In this document: positions 34,920 through 44,628 of the stretch, one piece after another
How positions within the stretch are numbered: the stretch's first letter is position 1
Layout: every line of letters begins with the position of its first letter
The notes under the pieces: generated by a model
The model's input: only the letters and a program-made list of their open reading frames with translations
Told to the model about the DNA's origin: nothing
Database searches by the model: none
Source of the DNA: Polaromonas sp.
GTDB taxonomy: Bacteria; Pseudomonadota; Gammaproteobacteria; Burkholderiales; Burkholderiaceae_C
Direction of reading: 5' to 3'
Length of the DNA stretch: 64,000 bases
Assembly (NCBI RefSeq): GCF_010365105.1
Contig: NZ_JAAFGZ010000025.1
Location: forward strand, 20,655-84,654
Program-made: the position numbers and the translations under genes

Positions 34920-35897
34920 ATGACCCGCTATTCACGCATTACCGGCACCGGCAGCTTTTTGCCGCCGAATCGTCTGACCAATGCCCAACTGGCCGCCGAC
35001 CTGGCAGCCAGGGGCGTCGAAACCTCTGACGAATGGATCGTCGAACGCACGGGCATCAGCGCACGCCACTTTGCCGCGCCTGACGTGACCAGCAGCGACC
35101 TGGCGCTTGAGGCGTCCAGACGCGCCATCGAAGCTGCCGGACTGCAAGCCGCCGACATCGACCTGATCATCGTCGCCACCTCGACGCCCGACATGGTGTT
35201 TCCTTCAGTCGCCTGCATACTGCAGCACAAGCTTGGCATCGCCGGTTGCCCGGCCTTTGACATGCAGGCGGTCTGCAGCGGTTTCGTTTACGCCTTGAGC
35301 GTGGCGGACGCCATGATCAAGAGCGGCGCGGCGAGCAAGGCACTGGTGGTCGGTGCTGAAGTGTTTTCGCGCATCCTCGATTTTTCCGACCGCACGACCT
35401 GCGTGCTGTTCGGTGACGGCGCCGGTGCCGTGGTGCTGGAAGCCTCGGAAACCCCCGGGATTCTGGCCAGCGACCTGCATGCCGATGGAAAGCATGTTGG
35501 CATCCTCTGCGTTCCCGGCCATGTATCGGGTGGCAAGGTGATCGGCAGCCCGCTCCTGACCATGGATGGCAAGGCGGTCTTTAAACTGGCTGTCGGGGTG
35601 CTTGAAAGTGCCGCCCGTGCCACGCTGGCCAAGGCGGAACTCACCGAAGCCGATATCGACTGGCTGATTCCGCACCAGGCCAACCTGCGCATCATGCAGA
35701 GCACGGCCAAAAAATTGAAATTACCGCTGGAAAAAATGATTGTCACGGTTGACCAGCACGGCAACACCTCGGCGGCGTCCATTCCACTGGCATTGGACGA
35801 AGGGGTACGCAGCGGCAAGGTCAAAAAGGGAGATATCGTCATGCTGGAAGGCGTTGGCGGCGGTTTCACCTGGGGTGCCGTGCTTCTCAAGTACTGA
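34920..35897 (+). CDS. fabH: 3-oxoacyl-ACP synthase III (KAS III)
   Basis: FabH starts fatty-acid chains by condensing acetyl-CoA with malonyl-ACP. The 325 residues carry the full triad: cysteine in [13 protein letters not shown], histidine in [11 protein letters not shown] and asparagine in QHGNTSAAS. Also present are the terminal [13 protein letters not shown] and the substrate-site [13 protein letters not shown] near the start. It is immediately downstream of plsX. The usual next gene, fabD, is displaced by two unrelated genes. Confidence 0.97.
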   Translation: MTRYSRITGTGSFLPPNRLTNAQLAADLAARGVETSDEWIVERTGISARHFAAPDVTSSDLALEASRRAIEAAGLQAADIDLIIVATSTPDMVFPSVACILQHKLGIAGCPAFDMQAVCSGFVYALSVADAMIKSGAASKALVVGAEVFSRILDFSDRTTCVLFGDGAGAVVLEASETPGILASDLHADGKHVGILCVPGHVSGGKVIGSPLLTMDGKAVFKLAVGVLESAARATLAKAELTEADIDWLIPHQANLRIMQSTAKKLKLPLEKMIVTVDQHGNTSAASIPLALDEGVRSGKVKKGDIVMLEGVGGGFTWGAVLLKY

Positions 35898-35948
35898 AAT
35901 GGTTTTTTGTTGCTTCCACAGGGGCTCGCCTTTCCGGCAGGGGGCTTC

Positions 35949-37349
35949 TTGAGCTTCAGCAGCCAAGGCTTTGCACGCCGCATGAGTTTGCTGTTGGCGC
36001 TGGTATTGACAGCCATTTTTCTTCTGGCTGGCTGGAAAATTGGCAACCAACTGTCTGCGCCGGATTTTCTGTTATTGCCGCGGCCGGAAGTGTCGGCAAC
36101 AAAGATTCTGCCGAAGTTGCAGACTGCCGTTCCCGCAGCGGTCATGCCGGTCCGGCAATCCTCGCCAGATGGCCGTTTCGAATTTAACGCCCGGTTTGTA
36201 TCTTCTTCACCTGGACAGGCGGTACATGCCGCGTCGCTGGTCGAACTGCGTGACGGCCGTTTGCGCGCTGTCTGGTTTTCAGGTTCGCGGGAAGGGGCGA
36301 GGGACGTGGTCATCAAGACCGCCGTGATGGACGCGGCAAACCTGCAGTGGGGCGAGGAGACAACGCTCCTGGACCGCCAGCAACTGCAGCAGGGCTTGTG
36401 GCGTTATGTGAAAAAAATTGGCAATCCGGTGATTGCCCGCATGCCTGACGGCTCGCTCATGCTCTGGATGGTCAATGTCTCGCTGGGCGGCTGGGCGGGC
36501 AGTTCCATCACCTGGCTGCGCTCCACCGATGACGGCCTGTCCTGGAGCCTTCCCGCAAGGCTGGTGACTTCGCCTTTCCTCAATATCAGCACGCTCGCCA
36601 AGGGAGCACCCATTTTTTACCAGGATGGGCAGATCGGCTTGCCGGTGTACCACGAGTTCGTGACCAAGTTTGCTGAAATCCTGCGCATCAGTCCCGAGGG
36701 ACGCGTGCTCGACAAAATGCGCGTTCCGGGTAGCCAGACCAGCCTGCAACCCGTGGTGCTTGTGAATAGTGCCCGGGAGGCAAAAATTTACATGCGCTCG
36801 GGCAAGAGCACTGCCGTGATGGCTTCCGAAACGGTCGATGCAGGCAAAACATGGTCAGCTACCCATGCTACCCCCTGGCCCAATCCCGATTCAGCGCTGG
36901 CCGGCCTTGTGACAACTTCAGGCCAGCAGTGGCTTGCCCTCAATCCCAAACCGAAAAACCGCGAAATCCTGGCGTTGTTGCAGGCCAGCGCAGCGAGCTC
37001 GTTCGAGGAGGCCATCCCGTGGGTTGTGGAGTCTTCGCCTACGCCTGGAAAGCCTTTTTCAGTCAGCGACTACGAACGTCTGCTGGGCGATGAACTCCGC
37101 CAGCAAGGTGCCAGCCAGGCGCAAATCCAGGCTGATGTTGCCAGCGCCAAACGCCAGCTGTGCGGCCCAGCCACCTGCCTGCAGGAGTTTTCTTATCCCT
37201 ACCTGCTGCAAAGCCGGGATGGCTGTCTGCACTTGGTGTACACCTGGCACCGCAGCCGCATCAAGCATGTCCGGCTCGATCCCCGGCAAGTTCTTCAACC
37301 CGACGCTGCATCGTCAGTTCAACGCCATGCTGCTTCCGCCGCTCACTGA
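35949..37349 (+). CDS. Membrane-anchored sialidase-fold (Asp-box) protein inserted in the fab cluster
   Basis: From TTG 35949 the protein has 466 residues: RR, a membrane helix (MSLLLALVLTAIFLLAGW), then a periplasmic or extracellular domain. It carries two Asp-box motifs (RSTDDGLSWS and SETVDAGKTWS) that mark sialidase-type six-bladed propellers, plus a strand RDGCLHLVYTWHRSRIKHV near the end. This matches the bacterial sialidase-like/exo-alpha-sialidase family, whose substrates are mostly unproven. The catalytic arginine triad cannot be confirmed by eye. TTG 35949 has GGGGG nearby; ATG 35982 is the alternative and still leaves the helix. It overlaps the next gene by 23 bases. Confidence 0.75.
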   Translation: MSFSSQGFARRMSLLLALVLTAIFLLAGWKIGNQLSAPDFLLLPRPEVSATKILPKLQTAVPAAVMPVRQSSPDGRFEFNARFVSSSPGQAVHAASLVELRDGRLRAVWFSGSREGARDVVIKTAVMDAANLQWGEETTLLDRQQLQQGLWRYVKKIGNPVIARMPDGSLMLWMVNVSLGGWAGSSITWLRSTDDGLSWSLPARLVTSPFLNISTLAKGAPIFYQDGQIGLPVYHEFVTKFAEILRISPEGRVLDKMRVPGSQTSLQPVVLVNSAREAKIYMRSGKSTAVMASETVDAGKTWSATHATPWPNPDSALAGLVTTSGQQWLALNPKPKNREILALLQASAASSFEEAIPWVVESSPTPGKPFSVSDYERLLGDELRQQGASQAQIQADVASAKRQLCGPATCLQEFSYPYLLQSRDGCLHLVYTWHRSRIKHVRLDPRQVLQPDAASSVQRHAASAAH

Positions 37350-37971
37350 TGTGGTGGCCCTGCTGGGCATTGACCTGGTGCTGTGCGCAGCCGGCCTGCG
37401 GCTGCTGAGTGGCCGCAACCGCGTCATCCGGTGGGCCAAATGGGCCGTGATCGCCTTTTTTATCCTGTTGTGGGTCCCCTTTGGCTCAGCGCAACTGCCG
37501 CTGCTGGCTTATGTCAGGGGCGTCAGTTCGGACCTGAGCACGACGCTGGTAGCGCTGGCCTGTCTCGGTCTGGGCCGGCGCCTGTTCGGCCTGCCTGCCA
37601 TGGCGCGGCGCGAAGGGATGGTTTTGTCTGTGGCCCTTGCCGTGGCTGCGGTCGTGCTGTATCCAACCGCCCTGGGATGGGGTGACTGGGATGCCTATCG
37701 GTCGGGATGGGGCTCGTTTGGCATGCTGGGCATTTTGTTGCTGCTGTCGCTTGCCTGCTGGCTTGCCGGCTTGCGGCTTTTGCCGGCGCTGGTGGGCCTG
37801 GCGCTGCTGGCCTGGGTCGCAGGATGGATGGAATCAGGCAATCTGTGGGATTACCTGATGGACCCTTGGCTGGCTATTTGGGCCGTGATTCACTGCATGA
37901 AGGCTGGCGCGAGGAGTGTGCTGCACCGGTACAGTCTTCGTGCTCCGGCGGCCCGGCCTGCGCCGCCCTGA
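37327..37971 (+). CDS. Polytopic membrane protein, partner of the sialidase-fold protein
   Basis: The 214-residue protein is very hydrophobic, with about six membrane segments (VVALLGIDLVLCAAGLRLL, WAVIAFFILLWVPF, a helix after DLSTTLVALACLGLG, VLSVALAVAAVVLYPTALG, GMLGILLLLSLACWLAGL, LPALVGLALLAWVAGW). No catalytic motif or known family was recognised. The ATG at 37327 lies inside the upstream gene, so translation is probably coupled and the two products likely act together. The next gene, fabD, starts 88 bases later. Confidence 0.65.
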   Translation: MLLPPLTDVVALLGIDLVLCAAGLRLLSGRNRVIRWAKWAVIAFFILLWVPFGSAQLPLLAYVRGVSSDLSTTLVALACLGLGRRLFGLPAMARREGMVLSVALAVAAVVLYPTALGWGDWDAYRSGWGSFGMLGILLLLSLACWLAGLRLLPALVGLALLAWVAGWMESGNLWDYLMDPWLAIWAVIHCMKAGARSVLHRYSLRAPAARPAPP

Positions 37972-38059
37972 TGCAGCGAAAACAACCCGGTCTGCAGGTC
38001 ATGCACCTTTCTACAATGAGCGCAATTCTCACCATGCGATTGATAACCGGAGTCATCAT

Positions 38060-39010
38060 TTGAAATCATTTGCTTTTGTCTTTCCTGGCCAGGGCTCGCA
38101 GGCGGTCGGTATGCTGGACGCCTGGGGTGACCACCCCGTCGTGGTCCAGACCCTGGCTGAAGCCTCCGATGCGCTGGCTGAAGACGTCGGCCAGCTTATC
38201 AAGAGCGGCCCCAAGGAGGCGCTGGCGCTGACCACCAATACCCAGCCAGTGATGCTGGTCGCCGGTGTGGCGGCTTACCGGGTGTGGATGGCTGAAACCG
38301 GCATGGCACCAGCTGTAGTGGCCGGCCACTCGCTCGGTGAATATTCGGCGCTGGTCGCATCAGGCGTGCTGAGCCTGGCGCAGGCTGTGCCCCTGGTCCG
38401 CTTTCGGGCGCAGGCCATGCAGGACGCCGTGCCTGTCGGCATGGGCGCGATGGCTGCCATCCTGGGCATGGACGCCGCCAAAGTCATTGAAGGTTGCGCT
38501 GAAGTCATGCGGACCTTTGGCGCCCCTACGTCTGAAATCGTCGAAGCTGTCAATTTCAACGACCCGATGCAAACCGTGATTGCCGGCAGTAAGGCGGCGG
38601 TGGACAAGGCGTGTGAAATCCTCAAGGCGAATGGCGCCAAACGGGCCTTGCCCTTGCCCGTGTCAGCGCCGTTTCACTCCAGCCTGATGAAGCCCGCAGC
38701 CGACAGGCTCAAGGAGCAGCTTGCCGGCATCGAGTTTGCAGCCCCCCGAATTCCCGTCATCAACAATGTCGATGTCGCCGTCGAAACCGATGCCGACCGT
38801 ATCCGTGATGCGCTTTACCGGCAGGCCTTCGGTCCGGTGCGCTGGGTCGAATGTGTGCAGGCCATCAAGGCGCTTGGCTTGACGACACTGGTCGAGTGTG
38901 GGCCGGGCAAGGTTCTGGCGGGTCTGGCGAAACGGATTGATCCGGAATTGACCGGGGTGCCTTTGTTTGATCCCGCATCATTGGTGGCTGTGAAAGAGGT
39001 GCTGGCATGA
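38060..39010 (+). CDS. fabD: Malonyl-CoA:ACP transacylase
   Basis: FabD loads malonyl groups on ACP for chain elongation. The 316-residue protein begins KSFAFVFPGQGSQAVGML after the initiator and contains the nucleophile in GHSLGEYSALVA, the catalytic histidine in PVSAPFHSSLM, and the terminal VECGPGKVLAGL. The start codon is an unusual TTG (38060), chosen because it gives the exact family N-terminus and GGAG lies seven bases upstream. An ATG further upstream would add a 48-residue non-homologous extension. It overlaps fabG by four bases (ATGA). Confidence 0.95.
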   Translation: MKSFAFVFPGQGSQAVGMLDAWGDHPVVVQTLAEASDALAEDVGQLIKSGPKEALALTTNTQPVMLVAGVAAYRVWMAETGMAPAVVAGHSLGEYSALVASGVLSLAQAVPLVRFRAQAMQDAVPVGMGAMAAILGMDAAKVIEGCAEVMRTFGAPTSEIVEAVNFNDPMQTVIAGSKAAVDKACEILKANGAKRALPLPVSAPFHSSLMKPAADRLKEQLAGIEFAAPRIPVINNVDVAVETDADRIRDALYRQAFGPVRWVECVQAIKALGLTTLVECGPGKVLAGLAKRIDPELTGVPLFDPASLVAVKEVLA

Positions 39011-39753
39011 GCGAAATCAAATTTGAAGGGCAAGCAGCCCTGGTGACGGGTGCCTCGCGCGGCATAGGCGCGGCCATCGCCCTGGAGCTTGCCAGGAGGG
39101 GACTCAGTGTCACTGGCACCGCCACCACCGATGAGGGAGCCACAAGAATCAGCCGTATGCTGGCGTCTTACCCGGGTTGCTCCGGACAGGTTCTCGATGT
39201 GAACGACGTGGCCGCCGGCGATGCGCTGGTCAACCGCATCGTGACCGAGTTTGGCGGCTTGCAGGTGCTGGTGAACAATGCTGGCATCACCCGTGACATG
39301 CTGGCCATGCGCCTCAAGGACGACGACTGGGACGCGGTACTCGACACCAACCTGAAGGCGGTGTTTCGCATGAGCCGGGCCGTGATGCGCTGCATGATGA
39401 AGCAACGCTACGGCCGCATCATCAGCATCACTTCGGTGGTGGGCGCCTCGGGAAATGCCGGCCAGGCCAATTACGCCGCGTCCAAGGCTGGCGTGGCCGG
39501 CATGACGCGTGCGCTGGCGCGCGAACTCGGCTCTCGCAGCATCACCGTCAATTGCGTGGCGCCCGGCTTTATCGAAACCGACATGACGGCCCGCTTGCCC
39601 GAGGAACAGCAAAAAGCGCTGCTTGGACAAATTCCGTTAGGGCATCTGGGCAAGCCGCAGGACATCGCGAATGCCGTGGCTTTTCTGGCCAGTCCGCAGG
39701 CCTCCTACATCACGGGGCAGGAACTGCATGTCAACGGCGGCATGTATATGTAA
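39007..39753 (+). CDS. fabG: 3-oxoacyl-ACP reductase FabG
   Basis: The 248-residue SDR enzyme reduces beta-ketoacyl-ACP with NADPH. It has the Rossmann glycine motif TGASRGIGAAIA, NNAG (VNNAGITRD), the catalytic Ser-Tyr-Lys in SITSVVGASGNAGQ followed by NYAASKAG, and PGFIETDMTARLP. It ends with the usual HVNGGMYM. Its start overlaps the fabD stop. acpP follows 171 bases later with its own promoter. Confidence 0.97.
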   Translation: MSEIKFEGQAALVTGASRGIGAAIALELARRGLSVTGTATTDEGATRISRMLASYPGCSGQVLDVNDVAAGDALVNRIVTEFGGLQVLVNNAGITRDMLAMRLKDDDWDAVLDTNLKAVFRMSRAVMRCMMKQRYGRIISITSVVGASGNAGQANYAASKAGVAGMTRALARELGSRSITVNCVAPGFIETDMTARLPEEQQKALLGQIPLGHLGKPQDIANAVAFLASPQASYITGQELHVNGGMYM

Positions 39754-39819
39754 CAGCTGTAGGGCTTGAGCGACAGGTTCGGCAAGCCGGCCTGCCAGGC
39801 CTCTGCCTGACAGTGGTAA

Positions 39820-40164
<345 letters not shown>

Positions 40165-40189
40165 GGCATTCGCGCCTTTGCCGTTACTT

Positions 40190-40225
40190 ACCTGAAAAAC
40201 CAGTTTCGGTCTTTCAGGTTTTTTT
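40190..40225 (+). terminator. Rho-independent terminator after acpP
   Basis: ACCTGAAA (40190-40197) pairs with TTTCAGGT (40212-40219), extended inside by ACC/GGT, and is followed by seven T (40219-40225). It lies only 14 bases before the fabF ATG, so fabF depends on read-through; this would keep acpP mRNA more abundant than fabF. Confidence 0.85.
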
Positions 40226-40238
40226 CCAGGATTACTGA

Positions 40239-41486
40239 ATGAGCCGTCGTCGTGTCGTCGTCACAGGTCTGGGTTGCGTCAGCCCGGTAGGAAATACCGT
40301 GGCTGATTCCTGGGCCAATGTGCTTGCCGGAACACCCGGTATTGACCTGATCACCCATTTTGATGCAAGCAACCTAGCCTGCAAGTTCGCAGGCGAAGTC
40401 AAGGGATTCAACATCGCGGATTACATCCCCGAAAAAGAAGCCCGGCACATGGACCGCTTCATCCATCTTGGTTTGGCTGCGGCCTGCCAGGCGGTGGCCG
40501 ACAGCGGTTTGCCTACCGGTGATGCCCTTGGCGATGACTTGGCAACCCGCATCGGCTGCAACATTGGATCAGGAATTGGCGGCTTGCCGCTGATTGAGCG
40601 CATGCATGGTGAATTGGTGGAGCGCGGCCCGCGCCGCATTTCGCCATTCTTTGTGCCGGCCACCATCATCAACATGATTTCCGGGCATGTGTCGATCAAG
40701 TTCGGTTTCAAGGGGCCAAACATTGCCGTCGTGACAGCCTGCACGACGGGCCTGCATGCCATCGGCCTGTCGGCGCGCATGATCGAGTACGGCGACTGCG
40801 ATGTCATGGTCGCAGGCGGGGCGGAAGCCACGGTTTCGGCGTTGGGCGTGGGCGGCTTTGCAGCAGCCCGTGCCCTGTCAACTCGGAACGATGACCCCAA
40901 AACCGCGTCGCGCCCCTGGGATCGGGACCGGGACGGCTTCGTGCTTGGTGAAGGCAGCGGGGTGGTGGTTCTTGAAGAATACGAACACGCCAAGGCGCGT
41001 GGTGCCAAGATTTACGCTGAAGTTCTGGGCTTTGGCATGAGCGCCGATGCCTACCATATGACAGCGCCTGACATTGACGGCCCGCGCCGCTCCATGGTCA
41101 TGGCCCTGAAAAATGCAGGCGTCAATGCGGACCAGGTTGATTACCTCAATGCGCATGGCACATCCACACCGCTGGGTGACCTGAATGAAACCAACGCCAT
41201 CAAGGCAGCCTTTGGCGCACATGCCAAGGACAAGCTGGTGGTCAGCTCGACCAAGTCCATGACGGGTCATTTGCTGGGCGGTGCCGGCGGTATCGAATCG
41301 GTTTTCACCGTCCTCGCGCTGCACCACCAGAAAATTCCGCCGACGATCAACCTGTTCAACCAGGATCCCGAGTGCGACCTCGATTTCTGCGCCAATACCG
41401 CGCGTGACGCCACCATCGATATTGCTGTCAAAAACAATTTCGGCTTTGGCGGAACCAACGGCTCGCTAGTATTCAAGCGCGTCTGA
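40239..41486 (+). CDS. fabF: 3-oxoacyl-ACP synthase II (KAS II)
   Basis: FabF elongates acyl-ACP, including the temperature-sensitive C16:1 to C18:1 step. The 415-residue protein begins [18 protein letters not shown] and has the active-site cysteine in [13 protein letters not shown], histidines in [15 protein letters not shown] and [15 protein letters not shown], and [14 protein letters not shown] at the end. All three catalytic residues are present. It is the last fab gene of the cluster. Confidence 0.97.
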   Translation: MSRRRVVVTGLGCVSPVGNTVADSWANVLAGTPGIDLITHFDASNLACKFAGEVKGFNIADYIPEKEARHMDRFIHLGLAAACQAVADSGLPTGDALGDDLATRIGCNIGSGIGGLPLIERMHGELVERGPRRISPFFVPATIINMISGHVSIKFGFKGPNIAVVTACTTGLHAIGLSARMIEYGDCDVMVAGGAEATVSALGVGGFAAARALSTRNDDPKTASRPWDRDRDGFVLGEGSGVVVLEEYEHAKARGAKIYAEVLGFGMSADAYHMTAPDIDGPRRSMVMALKNAGVNADQVDYLNAHGTSTPLGDLNETNAIKAAFGAHAKDKLVVSSTKSMTGHLLGGAGGIESVFTVLALHHQKIPPTINLFNQDPECDLDFCANTARDATIDIAVKNNFGFGGTNGSLVFKRV

Positions 41487-41533
41487 GAGCCACAGGTCTT
41501 ACTCCAGCAGCGCCGACCCCGGCACGCACTGCC

Positions 41534-42085
41534 TTGAGCCGCCACAATGCCCCGCCGGTGGTTTATCCTCTCGGGCGGTCGCCTTTTCTGGGCGGCTTGT
41601 TGCTGGTCCTCTGGATTGCCGGCCTTTTTTCAGCATTGCTGTGGTGGAATGCCACACGGCAGCCTGACTGGCGCATGCTGCTGGCGGGATTTTCGGTGCT
41701 GCTTGCAGGCCTTGCTGCACGAATCACCTGGGACAACCTTCCTGGCGGCCAACTGGCGTGGGATGGCGACGTCTGGCGCTGGGAAAGTGCTGGCTACCAG
41801 ACTGGCGCTGGCGAGCATGCGCTGTCGGTGATTGCCGATTTTCAGCAGCGACTTTTGTTGCGGCTTGAAAACCCGGACGGCGCGCGTCTGTGGTTGTGGG
41901 TGGAGCAAAAAACCATGCCCGAGCGCTGGCTTGATTTGCGCCGCGCCGTGTATTCGCCGCACAGGTCGCGCGCCTCCCTGAATCCGCACGACTTTGTCCC
42001 TGAGGAGGCTTCCGGCTCGCCTCCGCCTGCTGTGGCACTATCAAAGGCTATGCCATCACAACAAGTTCCGCAGGCCAAATCATGA
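41534..42085 (+). CDS. Small membrane protein upstream of rpoE, YgfX-like shape
   Basis: From TTG 41534 the protein has 183 residues. Two adjacent membrane helices (FLGGLLLVLWIAGLFSALLW and WRMLLAGFSVLLAGLAARI) are followed by a Trp-rich soluble part (LAWDGDVWRWESAG, LWLWVEQ). The double-helix plus WxWxG arrangement resembles YgfX/CptA proteins, but similarity is too weak to name it. The stop overlaps the rpoE start by four bases, so it is cotranslated with the sigma factor and may belong to the envelope-stress module. No strong ribosome site was seen for the TTG. Confidence 0.65.
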   Translation: MSRHNAPPVVYPLGRSPFLGGLLLVLWIAGLFSALLWWNATRQPDWRMLLAGFSVLLAGLAARITWDNLPGGQLAWDGDVWRWESAGYQTGAGEHALSVIADFQQRLLLRLENPDGARLWLWVEQKTMPERWLDLRRAVYSPHRSRASLNPHDFVPEEASGSPPPAVALSKAMPSQQVPQAKS

Positions 42086-42717
42086 GTGATGACCTGCTCC
42101 CGCCTGCCGCCGAGAAAGCCGCGGACAGCGACGCGTTGCTGGTCCAGCGCACGGTCGCGGGTGACCAGAAGGCGTTTGAACTGCTGGTCATCAAATACCA
42201 GCGTCGCATCCAGCGTCTGATCGGGCGCATGGTCCGCGATGTCGACCTGGTGGAAGACATTGCACAGGAAACCTTCATACGGGCTTATCGCGCCCTGGGA
42301 CAGTTCAGGGGCGAAGCGCAGTTTTACACCTGGCTCTACCGTATTGCCGTCAATACGGCCAAGAAAGCCCTGATGGACCTGAAGCGAAATCCCACCGTTT
42401 CTGAAAATGCCTACAAATCCGACGATGACGATGAAACTTCCCGGGTCGAAAACGAACTAACCAGTCCAGAGACCCCTGAAACGGTATTGGCCAGCAAGGA
42501 AATTGCCAACATCATCAACCAGGCGATGCAGGATTTGCCGGAGGAATTGCGTGAAGCAATCACCCTGCGGGAGATTGAAGGTTTGAGCTATGAGGAGATA
42601 TCCGAAGCCATGAATTGTCCTATCGGTACGGTAAGGTCACGCATTTTCAGAGCCCGCGAGGCGATCTCTGCAAAGGTCAAACCCTTGCTGGAAAACCAGA
42701 CCGGCAAACGCTGGTGA
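42082..42717 (+). CDS. rpoE: RNA polymerase sigma factor RpoE (AlgU/sigma-E)
   Basis: The 211-residue ECF sigma factor has region 2 (ELLVIKYQRRIQRLIGRM, DVDLVEDIAQETFIRAY, FYTWLYRIAVNTAKKAL) and region 4 (LPEELREAITLREIEGLSY, IGTVRSRIFRAREAI). An acidic linker joins them. Sigma-E directs the response to misfolded outer-membrane proteins. It is followed by rseA, rseB and a DegQ/MucD-type protease, the classical negative-control set. A 25-residue acidic/Ala N-terminus precedes region 2. Confidence 0.95.
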   Translation: MSDDLLPPAAEKAADSDALLVQRTVAGDQKAFELLVIKYQRRIQRLIGRMVRDVDLVEDIAQETFIRAYRALGQFRGEAQFYTWLYRIAVNTAKKALMDLKRNPTVSENAYKSDDDDETSRVENELTSPETPETVLASKEIANIINQAMQDLPEELREAITLREIEGLSYEEISEAMNCPIGTVRSRIFRAREAISAKVKPLLENQTGKRW

Positions 42718-42797
42718 GTTTGTTGCCCTCCCGCAGTCATTCGCCAGCCCAGGCAGTCAGTGAACAGAACCGGCAGACCCGCTGCCCTTAAAACATC

Positions 42798-43427
42798 ATG
42801 AAATCATGCATGACGACTCCCGAACTTCTTTCTGCACTGGCGGACGGCCAGCTAGACAAGCAGGATTTTGCCGCCGCGCTTGAAGCCTGCGACCAGAACG
42901 ATGGCGCGCTTGATTGCTGGAATACCTACCACCTGATTGGTGACTTCCTGCGTTCGCCGGCCGAATTGCGTCCATCATCCCAGGCGGTCGGGGGCGAAAT
43001 CGGGTTTGCCAGCCGGCTCAGCGCGCGACTTGCGCAAGAGACGGTCGCCACCGCAGTGGCACTTCCGGCTGCAAGCTTGCAGGCTTCTCCCGAGATGGTT
43101 CATCACCGTGGACCGGCATCGAACGATGGCAATTTCCGCTGGAAACTGGTGGCCGGTGTGGCGTCACTTGCCGCTGTTTCCGCGATGGTGTGGAATGCCT
43201 CCGGGCTGATGGCGTCGTCGTCCGGACAGCAACTGGCCCAAAATGCATCCCCGCAGATCGTGGTCACCTCACCGCAAGGGCCGGTGGTGCGCGATGCCAG
43301 GCTGGAGGAGTTGCTCGCGGCGCACCGGCAGTTTGGAACGGCTTCGGCCTTGCAGGAGTCTTCGGGCTTCTTGCGCAATGCGACGTTTGAAATGCCCGGC
43401 AATCCACAGGCTGCCAGCGCGCGTTGA
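42798..43427 (+). CDS. rseA: Anti-sigma-E factor RseA
   Basis: The 209-residue inner-membrane protein has an N-terminal cytoplasmic domain with the RseA signature LLSALADGQLDKQDFAAAL and CWNTYHLIGDFLR that clamps sigma-E. A membrane helix (WKLVAGVASLAAVSAMVW, about residues 115-135) and a short periplasmic tail follow. Stress-induced cleavage of this protein releases sigma-E. ATG 42798 is used; ATG 42810 (MTTPELL) is an equally good start. rseB follows with no gap. Confidence 0.9.
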   Translation: MKSCMTTPELLSALADGQLDKQDFAAALEACDQNDGALDCWNTYHLIGDFLRSPAELRPSSQAVGGEIGFASRLSARLAQETVATAVALPAASLQASPEMVHHRGPASNDGNFRWKLVAGVASLAAVSAMVWNASGLMASSSGQQLAQNASPQIVVTSPQGPVVRDARLEELLAAHRQFGTASALQESSGFLRNATFEMPGNPQAASAR

Positions 43428-43451
43428 GTGCCGGAAAAATTCCTGAAATCC

Positions 43452-43522
43452 ATGATTTTTAAGTATTTAAGGCTGATTTCGCTAGTCCTGTATGGGTTGT
43501 TAGCTATGAATTATGTAGCTGC
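43452..43522 (+). repeat. Short dispersed repeat, copy R5, overlapping the start of rseB
   Basis: The core GTTAGCTATGAATTATGTAG matches the intergenic copies (AGCTAT-spacer-GTAGC). It is preceded by GGCTGATTTCGCTAGTCCTG, comparable to the GGCTGAT/GGCTACAG side of other copies. The element covers the rseB start and signal-peptide codons. A+T content is clearly higher than in the rest of rseB. Confidence 0.65.
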
Positions 43523-44489
43523 TCAGGCGCCAGCGGTCGCCGTGCCACCCACCGCATCGCCCGCAGAGGTGCGCAGCCTGAATGACTGGCTGATGCGAAT
43601 GCACCAGGCTTCCGTGAATCGTTCCTATATTGGAACTTTCGTGGTGTCGGCGGGCGGCAACATGTCCAGCGCCAAGATATGGCATGTCTGTGAAGGCACG
43701 CAGCAGGTCGAGCGGGTCGAAACCCTGACCGGTGCGCCGCGTTCCATCTTCCGGCACAACGACCAGGTCACGACCTTCATGCCGGAGCACAAGGTGGCAC
43801 GCAGTGAAAAGCGTGAGTCGCTGGGTCTGTTTCCCCAGTTGTTCCAGTCGGCTGACAGCCGTATTGCCGACTTCTACAAGTTCCGGCAGGAAGGCCTGGA
43901 ACGGGTGGCGGGCGTCGATGCAGACGTCATCATGCTCGTCCCCAGGGACAGGTTGCGCTTTGGCTACCGGGTCTGGAGCGAGCGCAAAAATGGCTTGATC
44001 GTGAAGCTCCAGACGCTCGACACTGACGGCAAGGTGATTGAAGAAGCGGCATTTTCAGAGCTTCAGCTGGATGCGCCCGTCAGCATGAGTAAGCTCATCC
44101 AGATGATGGGCAAGATTCAAGGCTACCGTCTCGACAAGCCTGTGTTGGTCAAGACGACTGCAGCGGCCGAAGGCTGGGCATTGAAAACGCCTGTGTCAGG
44201 CTTCAATGCCATGAGTTGCTACAAACGGCCGGCTTCGGCAGCCGGCAGTGGCGCAAAGGGCCCCACTGGCGACGGCCCGCTGCAATGGATTTTTTCAGAT
44301 GGCCTGGCGTCGGTGTCGATTTTTGTGGAACCGTTCGATTCGCAGCGGCATGTGCGCGAGTCCACGCTTTCGCTGGGCGCCACGCAGACCCTGACGCGGC
44401 AGCTTGACGCCCACTGGATCACCCTGGTGGGTGAGGTTCCCGTCCCGACCCTGCAGATGTTTGCAAGTGCGCTGGAGCGCAAAAAGTAA
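43452..44489 (+). CDS. rseB: Sigma-E regulatory protein RseB (MucB)
   Basis: RseB binds RseA in the periplasm and blocks its cleavage until lipids or lipopolysaccharide displace it. With ATG 43452 the protein has 345 residues: a signal peptide (MIFKYLRLISLVLYGLLAMN, then YVAAQA), the MucB lipoprotein-carrier-like domain (LNDWLMRMHQASVNRSYIGT, VERVETLTGAPRSI) and the smaller C-terminal domain (WIFSDGLASVSIFVEPF). A GTG at 43428, abutting the rseA stop, is an alternative that adds eight residues. The signal-peptide codons coincide with repeat copy R5, an unusual origin for a functional segment. Confidence 0.9.
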   Translation: MIFKYLRLISLVLYGLLAMNYVAAQAPAVAVPPTASPAEVRSLNDWLMRMHQASVNRSYIGTFVVSAGGNMSSAKIWHVCEGTQQVERVETLTGAPRSIFRHNDQVTTFMPEHKVARSEKRESLGLFPQLFQSADSRIADFYKFRQEGLERVAGVDADVIMLVPRDRLRFGYRVWSERKNGLIVKLQTLDTDGKVIEEAAFSELQLDAPVSMSKLIQMMGKIQGYRLDKPVLVKTTAAAEGWALKTPVSGFNAMSCYKRPASAAGSGAKGPTGDGPLQWIFSDGLASVSIFVEPFDSQRHVRESTLSLGATQTLTRQLDAHWITLVGEVPVPTLQMFASALERKK

Positions 44490-44628
44490 GAATCTGGCGC
44501 CACGGCCGAAAATCTTCGGTATTTGTCGGCTCAGGCATCTGCCTTTCGCATGCCGATTTCCATTGACCTGTTTGTTTTGAAAATTTGCTGGTTTGCTTGA
44601 TACAACTCTATTGATGACAAGGCTGAAA

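Noticed and set aside
37916..38059. Longer fabD with an upstream ATG
   Set aside because: The added 48 residues are unrelated to FabD and overlap the end of the membrane-protein gene. TTG 38060 with GGAG upstream gives the exact family start.
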